Below, piece after piece: positions 1-11,518 of a DNA stretch of 64,000 bases (the first letter of the stretch is position 1; every line of letters starts with the position of its first letter). This DNA is from Smittia aterrima (taxonomy: Eukaryota > Arthropoda > Insecta > Diptera > Chironomidae), in NCBI GenBank assembly GCA_033063855.1, contig CP093830.1, positions 8,556,854 to 8,620,853 of the forward strand, in the 5' to 3' direction. A model generated the notes under the pieces. The model was given only the letters and a program-made list of their open reading frames with translations, was not told where the DNA came from and made no database searches. The position numbers and the translations under genes were made by a program.

Positions 1-3000
1 TTTTCATTCAACCGATCTAAAGCTCCACAACCAATTTATTTCCTCTGCTTGTTCCTCGAATTCAAAGCTTCTCCTTGTGCTTATGTATCTCAAAAATATC
101 GCCTTTCATTTCAACTTCTCTCTACTACTACGCTCGGTGTGATCCATATATTGAACGTAAAGCGCCCCCATGAGAGATGAGGATAAAAGGAAAGAAAAAA
201 AAAAGACTCATAATCTGAAAAGGCTCGAGGAGACTGAAAGCAAAATCATCCCCATCCCCCTCACGTCGCTCTTCTCAACATTTCGATATAAATTTTTCCA
301 TTTTTTACGCTTCTTCGTTTTGCCATTCAGCTTGCTTTCTACTGATTTTTCTCGCCATCTCCAGAGGAGCACAGAGTTCAGACGAAAGCATCGAGCATAT
401 AGGAAAAAAATCCATATACACATATTTGTTGTTGTAATGATTGAAAGGCGTGGCAAATGGCAATTTTTTCCGAATTTCTCAATTCCCTTTTTATTATTTC
501 CAAAGCGCCCTTTTTTCTTTTGAGCTTTTTCCTCGGCTGCTTTCATTCTTTTTTGTCGTGGATGGAAGATTGAGTACACGAAAAAGCGAAGAAGAATGAA
601 TTGTCGGGTCGCTTTGAGGGCTTAGCACTAAGCTAAGCGGGGAGAACATAAAAAAATCGAAATCTCCAATACATTGCGGATGAGATTCCGACGCTGCCTC
701 TTCACATCTTAGATTTGCTCTTCGTGTCATTGTCAACTGAATTTGTTGTGGAAAAATGTATCAATGCTGAAGAAAAATTGTCGAGAAGCAAAAAAATTGA
801 GAAAATTGGCTCACAAACTCATTCAAAGGTTTGCGCAAGTGTTGGCAACAAACACAACTTTGCACAACGAACACAAACAAATTTTCACCCTCACACAGTC
901 GAAGGATGCAGTTTAGACCATTTCAGGGAAAATTCTCTTTCGCTTTTCACCCTCATCGTCACTCTCTTCTCGCTGACTTCACAAACACCGTAAAAGTTGC
1001 ATTTCATTTGTCTCGGATCGTGGCGCAGGAAGGATCTCGCTCGCTCGGTTGATGTGGGATGGAACAAAAGAAAATAGAGATATAGTCGATGGAGAAAAAG
1101 AAAAACGACCGGAAAATACTCCAAAGGAATTCTCGTTCCGCATGACGAAGATGACAATTTGAAGTGACATTGAAGCCTCACCGAGAAACATGCAGAGCGC
1201 ACATTTAAGTGTTGTGCTGAGAATTAACTTTAAGAATATTGATTTTTCTTGCCAGCATTCCAAGTTTGTTCTCTCCAAGTAGACGACATATACAAAAATA
1301 GAAGCAGATGCTTCCTGACAAGAAGGAGGGTTGATAACAACAACCTACTTCCCATCATCATCATCTCAACTGTCCTTGAACCGAGTTAATTTTCATCATC
1401 AAAACGAGAAACGGCTTTAAAGAAAACGACGACGATGGTCTGCTTTCAATGCTTTCTCTCTCTCTTGAAAATATGATAAACAGACAGAGCCAACAACGAT
1501 AGAGCAAGAGAAGAAGACGAAGAAAAGGCTTTAATTAGTTGTAATTAAATTTTACTCTTTCGCTTTTTAAGCCGGCACAGCTGCTTTGCGAAAGGAAAAT
1601 CGATAAATTTAAGACGAGCCAAGAGGATTTTGATGTTTTCAAAGAGAAAAAAAGTTTATGGCAGGACTTTAATTACATTCTCTCAGTCAGCTTTAAATTT
1701 GGTCTGACTCTTTCTGAGTGTTGAGGTCAGAAGCCTTGACTTGTCGTTAAGCTTCTCAATTAACAAAATAATCTCTGAAAATTCTGTTTAATTGATTCGG
1801 TAAATGACGAAGAATCTATCTTCCTTCACCTCTCCCAGGAAACTGAGCTGCAAATGTTTCAGTCAATAAAACCCTCGTTAAGCGTAGGAAAAACTTGAAT
1901 GGAAAATTAGCACCGGTTGAAAGTTTGACAATCAGAAAAATCGTCAACCGGGGAGGAGTGCTCACGGGTAGAAAGTGAAATGTTTCGAATGATTTTTCGG
2001 TAGAACAAAATTGAAAACAATTAAAAATTATTCGTGCAATTTAAGTTCCTCTATCCGCAAAAACCTCCAAAAATCCATGAGAAAACATCAACCAGAGGAT
2101 AAATGTTCGACGGTAAAGTTTGTCGTTGCTGCCACACGAAGCAAATGAGTGACTTTGACTTTTATTTGCAAGTGAAGCGAATGCCGAAGTCTTTCCATGA
2201 CAACAATCAGCTAATCAAATTGCTTAATTGATGAAACAAGAAGTGAAGTCACGACGCCCCCAAAAACAAATGCGCTGATAAACGATTGAAAGCAACCTCT
2301 TCCCTTCATTTAGTTTACAAGACAACAACATTCTTCCATCACTAATTAATTAAATTTAACATCGCAAAAATCAAATAACGCGTCATTATCAATAAAATTA
2401 ATTATTTTTCCCTGAACACAACAACAGCGAGACAACGACGAACAGGGAAAAAGTTACAAAGTTTTCGATGAACACATGTTAAATTTTTTGGGGAGAATGT
2501 CTAACAGCGCGACATGGAGTGAGCAGCGACGAGGTGGCTCGACTAATTTAACAACAAATTAAGGATGAAAGGAAAACTTTTTCAATGTAGATTCTTTCTT
2601 CAATGAGCTTCGAAGAGGGAGAGACAGCTTCAGAAATTAAACACCTCTTTAGGAATCAGCCGCCATGTGTCAGAAATCACCGTCGAAAACAGCAACGGGG
2701 AATTGAAACTTTCGACTTGAGGGGGTGAGCTCATGAAGAATCTTCTTGAAACTAGGAAAACTTTCATGATTGGTTTCTGAGGTCGACAATTCAATTTTAA
2801 AGTTTACGCCTCAAGTCAATTTTCCTTAAATTACAAGCTATCACCTGTTCCCACATGTTTCGTAACCATAAGTCAATTCTCATTGCCAAGAACATGTGTC
2901 AATTTATTGGGCGGAGTGGGAACTTTCCGTCGTGTTTGTTTTTGTTGGCTAATTGGAAAAGCCAATTGACATTAATTCTAAAGCGTGAAAGTTTTTCCAT

Positions 3001-6000
3001 TGAAAACGTGGAAATTCCCATTCAAGGGAAATTCAATTTTGCCCTTTCCCGAAATTTCACGCAAAAATCAACAACAACAACAATCCGCGGCTTTTTTCCT
3101 TCACAACAAATTCCGGTTAAACATGCGAAATAAAACATTCGCTCGTCCCCTGAAATCAATTCAACGCTTGCGGGTGTCTTTGTTGACACAGTTCTCCGAA
3201 ACATCGAATATTCAATTAACTGAAATTGGTGTCCTTGTTGATGCGCTAATGCAGTGAAAGTATGTGACGAAAATATCATTAAAAGCTAATTAAACCTGAA
3301 AATTAATTATCGTTTAATAAGCTTTTATTGAATCATGAGAACAAAGGCTTCATTGTTTTTCCATTACTCGTTGGTAAAGTGAGGGAGATAAATATCTCGC
3401 GAGCATAAATTGCTGCGCGATGCCGCAAGGTATGCAATTTTTTATTATCACGCACAATGCTCCACACTTGTTGCTGACTCCTCTTCGATGAGCCAGGCTT
3501 TTCAATTAAATTTTAATGAACTTTGACGGAAGAACTTTCCGACACAGATTGCAGAAATTCGATTAGATGAGAAGCGACGTGCTAAACGACGATAAATTGC
3601 ATGATTTCTTGATGGATGACTTTGAGGAATTTCCTCCCGACTAATTCAATGTGCTACAAGTTGTGTAAGCATTTGAGAGGCGGAGGGTGAAATGTGTGTG
3701 TGCAAACAAACTTGAAACTTGCTTAACCCACATTTTCGGTGGGAAAATTTCTTATACACGAACCTCATGTGCTCAAGAAAAAAAAGAAGAAATTCAGCAA
3801 ATTCATTGCGAAGGGCTTTCCACCCTAACCTTGCACAATTTTTCAATATGCTCTCGAAGGTGACCGTCTTCATTCGAAGGAAATCCCTAAAAAGCGTTGA
3901 GAGAAATTTTCTCATACATGTATCATGCTCAGAGCAAAAAAGGGACACGATGAACATCCTCTTCGGGCAGTAAATCAAGTGAAAAGTCCATTAAACTCAG
4001 TCTTTCTTGTTCGCAAGTTTGTTTCCTTCACGTTCGATGCGATAAAAAATGAAAGCGAAGATTTAAGTCGAGAGAGAAACGGAATTCGTTTGTGAATGGA
4101 ATTTTGAAAAACTTCGATTAATCAGCTCAATACTTTGATCACAGCTTGACACACAAAGATAAGCCATTACTTCCCCCCAACCTCACAAAACTCAATCACT
4201 TTAATTTGAATATGAGTTTGCAATCATGATTTATTTGGCAATCAGCATTTCCCTTTTGCAACCCTCCGCGCGCAAACTTCAATAGCGAAGAGAGAGTGAC
4301 TCAAACAACAACAAACTAATCAACTAAAAATTCACACAATTCAATTCAATTCGAATAAATTATTGATACGCGTTTTGGCATGAAACGTTATTTTTTATTC
4401 TTCATCGTTTTCCCGACCGACAGCGCAAGTAACATCATCAAGCAAAACAACATCATTTGCATATTTTTTGCTCTCGCGAAAGTGCGAGCCGAATTGATCC
4501 CCTAAGGATAGAGATACGCGCCAGCAGAAAAACATTTTCCAATCTATAACAACAACAATAAGTCGTTGTCAGTCCCCATTTCGCGTGGCTTTATTTTCAA
4601 TGGAATTGAAGATTGCCGCTGTAAATTGATCACAATGTATTGTTATGTTGGCTCATCGTTGACTCCTTTCCTTTCTCTCTTTTCTTCCATCGTAATGCTT
4701 CGACATTGTGAGAAGCAGCGGTTTTAATATCCATCGAGATCGAGGGTGGATTATCGGGATGGGTAGGTTTTGTTGTGTTCATTGTCTCCCGCCGCTCCGA
4801 GAGTCACTTTTCATATTTCTTTTTTCTTATTAATATTTTAAAGTCGCAATGCTTTTTTTCCGCCAGTCAATCTTTTCTTTAATTCACTGGTTTTATGTCT
4901 GATGGCTTTCGAGGGATTTGAGGTAGCGGATGATGGCAATGAAAGACTGTAATCACGACCTCAAAATGTGAGCACATCCTATTGATTGTGCTACTGCTCT
5001 CGACGAAATGGTTTTCAATGAAAGAGCAAACATTTCAATTTACGTCGATTCAATGAGGTCCTTCAGGTTCTCAATCACGAAATCACCATTGAAACTCAAA
5101 TAGAGAAATCCCTCAAAGCATCTTGTTAGAATCAAGAGATAAAAAAACGTCAAAAGCCCTCAATCATGCAATCAACCAAAAAACTAAAAGTACAGAAAAT
5201 TCAAATGATACATCGTGTGGTTCGACTTTTTAATTCACTCCTCACCCACCCACTCCTCGTCTCATCTCCGAAACGAATACAAATGCGGAGACTTTTCTCT
5301 GCCTTTTGTTCGAGTCAATAAAAATATGAAAATTCTCTGTCTCCACTTGTCGTTGCCTTCTTTTAATGATGACAGTCCCATTCAAATTTCTATGTTTGTG
5401 TGTTTCTCAATATCACTCTCATCATCATCGGGCGATGGATCGGAGGAGATTTTGCAGTTTCAGAGAATTTGTATTCAGAGAATATTTTATATTTCTGTTT
5501 CGATTAATTTTAAGTGCTCTTCCTCATCCTTCGCAAGAGAAGCATAAAATATTTTATGGAATATGGTTTCGAGAGGTTTTTTATCTTTTTCTTTTCATGC
5601 TGGAATGAACGAGTAATCAAAGGAGCAAGAAATATGTTCAATTTCAAATTGCCATCAAAGTTTTATTCACAACAAATCACTAAACAAAGCAGAAGAAACA
5701 ATCGAACATCAACAACGAGCTGAGCAAGCTCTCGATGATTGAGGTATTGAAAATATTGTGTGGTTTTCACTCTAATGAAATCAACGCCAGGGAAAAAGGG
5801 TGAAATTGACCAAAAATTCAATACAACAAAAAGCAAACAAGCCCTTCTCACTCCACAGACCATTTCTCTGTTCATCTGAGATTGTGTGGGAGGAGAATTT
5901 TTGTTTGATAAATTTCCCAGGCAACTGAGACTTGGCGATACCCTCGCTCATTCAATGATTTCTTTTTTGGTCAAACATTCGGTAGGAGGTGGAAAGCTAA

Positions 6001-6312
6001 CGAATCCAGGAAGGGTTTAAAAGAGTTTTCAATGTTTTCTTACTCTCAACAAAAAAAATTTCCAACCCCACAGCGAACGAAGCGAGCTCAAGTCAGCGTT
6101 CTAATGTCAAATGGTTTTATATTAAATGGAAAATTATGAAAAATGATTTTGGCTTTGTTAGTTTATGTAATTTGGTTTGAAAATTTAATGATTTTCTTGG
6201 ACAAAGGGTCTCAGGGAAACCGGTTTCGATCGAAGCTTCTAAACTTGTCGACTAAAGAGAAGAGAGAGCTCATGAGTTGAGGTAAATTCTTTTTCCCTTT
6301 TCATGTTCAAAT
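1..6312. other. non-coding flank, no gene recognised
   Basis: About 6.3 kb with no recognisable exon on either strand. Open frames here are short, dominated by Lys/Phe/Ser from A- and T-runs, and show no domain. Short CAT and CTCT runs occur (for example near 1351-1366 and 1457-1465). It could be intergenic or intronic DNA of a gene to the left of the window. I see no tRNA, no element with terminal repeats and no long tandem array. Confidence 0.6.
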
Positions 6313-8196
6313 TTACCAAAAGTTAATGAAAAACTCGCCAATGTATGACAAAGTGAATGCTGACAGGAAAAGCAATGCAATTTGGTAGCCAGCCATTAAA
6401 TCATTGAACGCGAACTTTCTTGCTTGACGCTTTGACTTGTATTTTTTCTTCGCTGAAAAATCATTGATGAGCTTCTTTGCTAATCCTGATTCAACGAGCT
6501 GAGACACTTTCGTGTTGAACGAATCAAACATGAAATTATTTCTCGTGAACCAGTAGACAATGTGATCAGTAATCAACTTCTCGTTCAATTGTTTTTGCTC
6601 GAAAATTCCTTCACTCTCTTCAATCAAGTTTAGCAGCTTCTCCGAGTTCATGACAACGCCTCTGTTCGATCCATCTTTCAAAAGATACTCGAGGATGTAA
6701 TGATTGTCATTCGCTTGATGAGGAATTTCCTGAACATCAGCTCTACGATTGGAAAAACTTTTTTTTATTGATATTCCTTTCAAACTGGACAACTTTACCT
6801 TTTGATGATTTCCATTTCCTTGTACAGTTCCATTTTGTTATTGAGATAGAATGTGAAGTTGTTCTCAATCATTTCGTCAATCGTCGTGACATCTGATCGG
6901 ACAATTCCTTCAGACTTCCATTTCAAAATCTTTTCGGTCAACTCAGGTCGACTTGCCACGATTAGAAGAGTGTACGTTGTCAATAGAAAGCGAGTAAGTC
7001 TTCTTCCGATTGTGGGCGTTTGGTTTCGGCAAATTGCGGAAATTCTGAAATATTTTTAGAAACATCAGAATTCATTTACGTTCAATTTTCAATTCTTACA
7101 AAGCTCTGATCATCAAAGGTTTCATTTCTGCAGTTTCGTTGAGTTTGTTGAGCTTCCTCGTCGCGAGCTTTGACGTGCACATCGTGACGACAGCGACAGC
7201 GGTGACCATCAACATTCCGATCAGAACATCAAGAAGAACGACAACTTTTTCCAAGAACGTGTAAGGCTTTGCGCGTGATATCAAAACAACGTCATCGGTA
7301 ACAGTAAAAGGCATCGTCATGTGAATTTGTTTGGTTTGCATTCGAAGCTTTTGAACGTAGAGCGAGAAATCGTTGAGTTGACTTCTGTTGTGATGCTGGT
7401 GAGTGATAGCGTTCAACGGATTGTAGTTGATCGAGTAGTTCAAGTGATGACCAATCACTTCATTGAACTTTGAAGCGTATCCGAGAATTTCCTTTTCTCT
7501 TCTGTCATCCTTGAAGTCAATGCCTGTCGCAAGTCCTTGAGGGTAAACAATACCGACGGTCAACTCGCAGCCATTGAAGTTTCTGAACTTTTCCATAAAG
7601 AAACTTTTATTTTCCCAGACTTCAGTCTCTTCTGAGAAACGATTGATTTCAACCTCTTCCCACTCACGGCAATGCGGCTGCTGAAAGGTTTCGTAGGACA
7701 ACAATCGGAGCACCTTTTCGTCGATGGCGTGAGTAAGAAAACTTTCGAAGTGAAAAATAGTCGGTGGCGTTGAAGAAATCGAACTTATCTGTTGTGTTCG
7801 ACCATGATCGCAGATGTAGACCAGAAAATGAAATTGTTTCGGGAATTCGTTGCTCAAAACGACTCGTGCATGAAAATCGATGAAATCCTCAAAGGTTTCG
7901 AAGATTAAAATTGCTGATTGCTTCAGTTTGCATCCGATCTCACCTTCCGGAACTTTGATCACATTGTACGGCTGAATCTCCCGTGTCGCCATGACTACAT
8001 CTCCAATTAATTCACTTGAGATTCTCGTGTCACTTCCATAGATGACGAAATCGAAAGCTTCCGAATTAGCGACGAAGAATTCTTGAATGATCTTGCTTAT
8101 CGCCAATGGAACCAACTTATTCAAACTTGGGAAACTTTCACAGTTTCCAGTAATCAATGATGAACAAAGAAGCCAAGACACGAGAAAGTTCTTCAT
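6313..8196 (-). CDS. divergent ionotropic receptor (IR)
   Basis: Predicted chemosensory receptor of the variant ionotropic glutamate receptor family, a ligand-gated channel in the plasma membrane of sensory neurons. Three exons: 8196-7100, 7044-6799 and 6742-6313, joined in frame by GT-AG introns of 55 and 56 nt, giving about 590 aa. The chosen ATG at 8196 begins a good signal peptide (MKNFLVSWLLCSSL); an in-frame ATG at 8238 would place 14 polar residues before it. Visible parts in order are a divergent amino-terminal region, the S1 half of the ligand domain (FNGCELTVG), a first membrane helix (VVVLLDVLIGMLMV), the NQTP plus hydrophobic M2 segment (RFLLTTYTLLIVASRP) at the start of exon 2, the S2 half, and a final helix before the stop. 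It lies head-to-head with the KEN gene, 370 bp away. The family call is firm; the ligand is unknown. Confidence 0.85.
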
Positions 8197-8492
8197 GTTT
8201 AGCCGGCTAATGTCACTCTGAGCTTTTTTTGAATGCATCGTTTGAAAAGCTTTCTTGACTTGCGCAGGTTTTGTCTTAGATCTCGTTTACAAGCCTCGAC
8301 AATGAAATTATTAATGCATTTAATCAATAAAATTGGAAATGTTCTCAATCCAAGTCAAGAAAATATTCTCATCAAGATTAACGAACTTTGACTGTAGCGA
8401 AGCAGAGAATATTTAATTTGTTTAGTTGTGTCGTTGCGTGTTTCGTTTGTTTATTTTCATACATTCGCAACTCTCGTTCGTATGTAAGCCTC

Positions 8493-8507
8493 AGAACTTT
8501 CGCGAAT
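8493..8507 (+). promoter_or_regulatory. perfect three-unit heat-shock element
   Basis: The 15 bases AGAACTTTCGCGAAT match three alternating HSF pentamers exactly (nGAAn-nTTCn-nGAAn). The site lies 60 bp upstream of the ATG of the pseudokinase-KEN gene and within the 370-bp interval shared with the ionotropic receptor gene. Function is inferred from motif and position only. Confidence 0.5.
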
Positions 8508-8566
8508 TTTTTCATTAGCTTGTCGAACATCGGACAGAAGCGACTTAAAAATTGCGGAATATAAAA

Positions 8567-9826
8567 ATGGAAAAGTCAAAGAAAAGTGAAAGTTGGTTGA
8601 ACTATTTGTCGTTGTTTTGTGGGAAAATCCCTGAAGAAGATTCGGATGTAGTTTACGAAGATAAGAGAGATGTTGAAGCCCAACTGGAAAATGGTGAAAT
8701 TGTGGATCAATGCGACGTTGCCAAAGATGGTGTCGTTACTCTCAGCGAATCTCCGAAGATCGTTTATTATAGTGACCAACTTGAAGGTGGATCTTTATAT
8801 AAAGGAAAATTTGGGGACCGATTGGCAACTTTCAAACTAGTTTCAAAACTTGCATCGTCGAGTGAACATCGCTTGCTATCTAATCTGGATCAATGCGACA
8901 ACGTCATTCGATACATTTGCACCATCGATTGCCCTACATACCACTACATCATCACGGAGCCTTATCAAAGATCGTTGCAGTTCTGTGTTCAAGAAAACGC
9001 GATGGAAAAGAAAGAAATTCTTCGAGAAGTTTCGTTCGCCGTTCGATTTCTTCATCAACGGAATATTCTCCATCTCAACATGAACTCGGAGAGTGTTCGC
9101 TTCGTAATTGAAAGTGGAATCAAGCGCATCAAGTTGAGTGACTTTAGTCATGCTATTGAGCTCACAGTTAACTGCAAGACTTCTGTCGACGGATCTTTCG
9201 GAGCTGAAGGTTTTACAGCTCCCGAATTGAAGAGTCAACAAGAAGCTTACTTCCCTTGCGACATTTATTCGCTCGGCTGTTTGATCTTCTATGTCATCAC
9301 GGGTGGAAAAAAGTTCCCAACAATTCGAAGCATCATTCCCGAATGGAAATATTTTATAAAGATCAGAAAAATATCAAATAACCAAGATTGCGAAGGAGTC
9401 CTCAGTTTTTCTTTGTTGAAGAAGATCTTGAGACTCCACGAAGACAAGCGAATCAGCATTAACGAGATCATTGAGCATCCGTTCTTCTGGGACACTCAAA
9501 AGATTTTCAACGTTATCCTGGACATCGTCAAACGATTTGAAGACGCAATTTTCAAGGAAAGTTATCAGAAAAGTTTCGAGACGAACCAGGAGCAAGTTAT
9601 TGGAGATGATTGGAAAGTGAAGCTTGACTTTACAGCTCACACTTCGAACTACGATAGCAAGAGTCTCCTTGGTCTGGTGAAAGTCATAAGGAATCTTTAC
9701 GTACATAACCGAGATGCTCTCTCCGACTTCGTAGGAAGATCCGACGAAGAATTGATGAAGTATTTCCTGGGAAAATTTCCGCAATTGCCCAACCACCTTC
9801 ACCGTTGGTTGAAGACAATCGCTTGA
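8567..9826 (+). CDS. soluble IRE1/RNase L-like pseudokinase-KEN endoribonuclease
   Basis: A 419-aa protein in one intronless frame. The ATG at 8567 sits in a good AAAAATGG context. Residues 1-65 are unassigned. Residues 68-310 form a protein-kinase fold: degenerate glycine loop (about 72-84), candidate Lys90, HLN at 169-171 where active kinases have HRD, DFS at 192-194 where they have DFG, APE at 218-220, and HPFFW at 304-308, which is typical of IRE1. Residues 312-419 match the KEN (kinase extension nuclease) domain of IRE1 and RNase L. Tyr362, Arg375, Asn376 and His380 have the same spacing as the catalytic Tyr/Arg/Asn/His of IRE1 KEN. So the kinase looks dead while the RNase looks intact. 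No signal peptide, membrane helix, luminal domain or ankyrin repeats are present. It may be an IRE1-derived retrogene with an RNase L-like architecture. A role in stress or antiviral RNA decay is inference. Confidence 0.85.
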   Translation: MEKSKKSESWLNYLSLFCGKIPEEDSDVVYEDKRDVEAQLENGEIVDQCDVAKDGVVTLSESPKIVYYSDQLEGGSLYKGKFGDRLATFKLVSKLASSSEHRLLSNLDQCDNVIRYICTIDCPTYHYIITEPYQRSLQFCVQENAMEKKEILREVSFAVRFLHQRNILHLNMNSESVRFVIESGIKRIKLSDFSHAIELTVNCKTSVDGSFGAEGFTAPELKSQQEAYFPCDIYSLGCLIFYVITGGKKFPTIRSIIPEWKYFIKIRKISNNQDCEGVLSFSLLKKILRLHEDKRISINEIIEHPFFWDTQKIFNVILDIVKRFEDAIFKESYQKSFETNQEQVIGDDWKVKLDFTAHTSNYDSKSLLGLVKVIRNLYVHNRDALSDFVGRSDEELMKYFLGKFPQLPNHLHRWLKTIA

Positions 9827-10280
9827 ATCAAGCGCACATGAAACTTTGTTGTTTAATGGTGAAATTATAAATCAGCTCCGATACTAGCAAATCGATAATT
9901 TCGACGCTAAGTGAATCGATAATCGCTGAACGATAACTTCACCATATTTTCAATTAAGTTGAACATTTGACTGTGAACATGTACCTGAATAAGTTTTAAG
10001 TAAGGTTGTTTGAATCGAAATCGACTCACATTATTCAAACGGTCGTCTCGCTGTTTTATGCTTTTGGAATGATCTTGCATTTGCAAATTCATTCCAAGTT
10101 AGAAGCTTTTGAGATAAGAGAGTTACGACCATTTGTTTAAAGTAAGTTGAGTTCAAATCAAGCCTTAAACCTTAGACTGATTTACATTGTTTGTTTTATC
10201 AAATGTGATTCTCAATTTAGAAAATAAAAATGACAAGACTTTAACAGATTCTGTTTTATTTCTATTATCGATAGAATTTT
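9827..10280. other. intergenic, converging 3' ends
   Basis: About 450 bp between the KEN gene and the 3' end of the protease. An AATAAA-like signal on each strand would fit the two 3' ends. I see no other structure. Confidence 0.4.
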
Positions 10281-11424
10281 TTAAGAGAACCTCAGTCCAG
10301 TTGTTTGTTCAATCCAAGGAATGTAGCTGGTTACTCGTGTAAAGACGTTCGGCTGAAATAAAACTGGTTTAGATTTAAGAACTTGGTTTTGTTTTCAATA
10401 ATCTTACGTGGCCTTGTTCGCAGCCAATTGCAGCTCCATAAGAGACAATTCCGACAATAATTGGAACGTTATCTTTGCCGATAACAGAAAGTGGTCCACC
10501 AGAATCACTTGAAAAATAAAATTCAAAATCAAACTGATTTTACAAAACAACATTTCGCTTACCCTGAACATGAGCTAACTCTGTTCACGCTTTCTTGACA
10601 AATGTTTGTAGGGAGAACAAATTCGGGACCGAAAGTTCTCGCACACACAGAATTATCCACAATCATTTGAATCATGTACTGCAAAGTAGCTGAAACATAG
10701 GATTCGTAGTCTGAGTATCGACCAAATCCAGAAACAGTTCCAAAATAGTTGAGGAAAGTGTTTGAACTGTCAGTTCCTTTAGGAAGCGGAATTTCTCCAA
10801 TTCGAACATTTACGATGGGACCATTTGCGTCAGCAGGCAATTCAATTAAACCAATATCATTCGAGATTGCTTCATCGTTATAGTCTGGATGGACAATGAT
10901 CGAGCCTCGTCTTGTCACTGTCAATGTTTTAAGAACGGATCCGGCTTGACCTGTATATCGCGTGATGGCACCAAAGTGAACTTCTATTTTTACCATTTCG
11001 TAGAGACAATGAGCTGCAGTTAAAATCCAACGTTGGTGAATTATCTGAAACGATTTGATAAGAAATTGATTTCGGAGAAGTCTCGAACAAAATTACCGAG
11101 CCGCCACACAAATATCTGAAGTGATTCATGAAAAAGATTATCAATTTATCAGCCTTGCCGAACCTTGCGATAAACTTACATTGCTCCCGTGTTTTCATGA
11201 GTTAAAATAAAGACTTGATGCGGAAACTGTCCAAGGCTTGCTGGTGATCCATTTGTGATTCTTCCAGTCGGCTTCGTTCCACTCCCAGATGACTGTGGAT
11301 ACAACTTTTCAATCACTTTACGATAACGCGGGGATTCCAATGGGCTCTTCAGATTTTCCAATTCAATGGCGTGACAAATAAAACTTGTCAAATAAATGAC
11401 GAAAACAACCGCCGCGAATTTCAT
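10281..11424 (-). CDS. secreted chymotrypsin-like serine protease
   Basis: S1-family endopeptidase of 305 aa, probably digestive. Five exons: 11424-11180, 11115-11097 (19 nt), 11044-10563, 10507-10408 and 10352-10281. The ATG at 11424 opens a signal peptide (MKFAAVVFVIYLTSFICHA). A propeptide leads to the activation site R|ITNG near residue 55. The catalytic triad is His100 in TAAHC, Asp151 in NDIGL and Ser251 in GDSGGP. The residue six before the catalytic Ser is Ser245, which is chymotrypsin-like rather than trypsin-like (Asp). The tail PNVFTRVTSYIPWIE is typical of the family. The 19-nt exon 2 encodes the last bases of Ile plus YLCGGS and is needed to keep frame. TATA and GATA motifs lie just upstream. 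Confidence 0.92.
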
Positions 11425-11475
11425 TCTGATGAAGTGCCAATCTTGAACTAACTCCAACGACTTTCAATTGCTCAA

Positions 11476-11518
11476 TTTATATAAAACTCTTATCACTGGA
11501 CTTTTATCACTTTTATCT
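11476..11518 (-). promoter_or_regulatory. protease promoter: TATA box plus three GATA sites
   Basis: On the minus strand TATATAAA lies at 11483-11476, about 52 bp before the ATG. Just upstream are three WGATAR motifs: TGATAA at 11495-11490, TGATAA at 11509-11504 and AGATAA at 11518-11513. Clustered GATA sites over a TATA box are typical of insect midgut digestive-enzyme promoters, so gut expression is a reasonable inference. Confidence 0.5.

Noticed and set aside
208..579. Long overlapping open frames in the left flank
   Set aside because: Both strands are open because of A- and T-rich low complexity; no domain or splice structure.
8196..8238. Upstream ATG at 8238 as the IR start
   Set aside because: It would bury the signal peptide behind 14 polar residues; the ATG at 8196 gives a standard leader.
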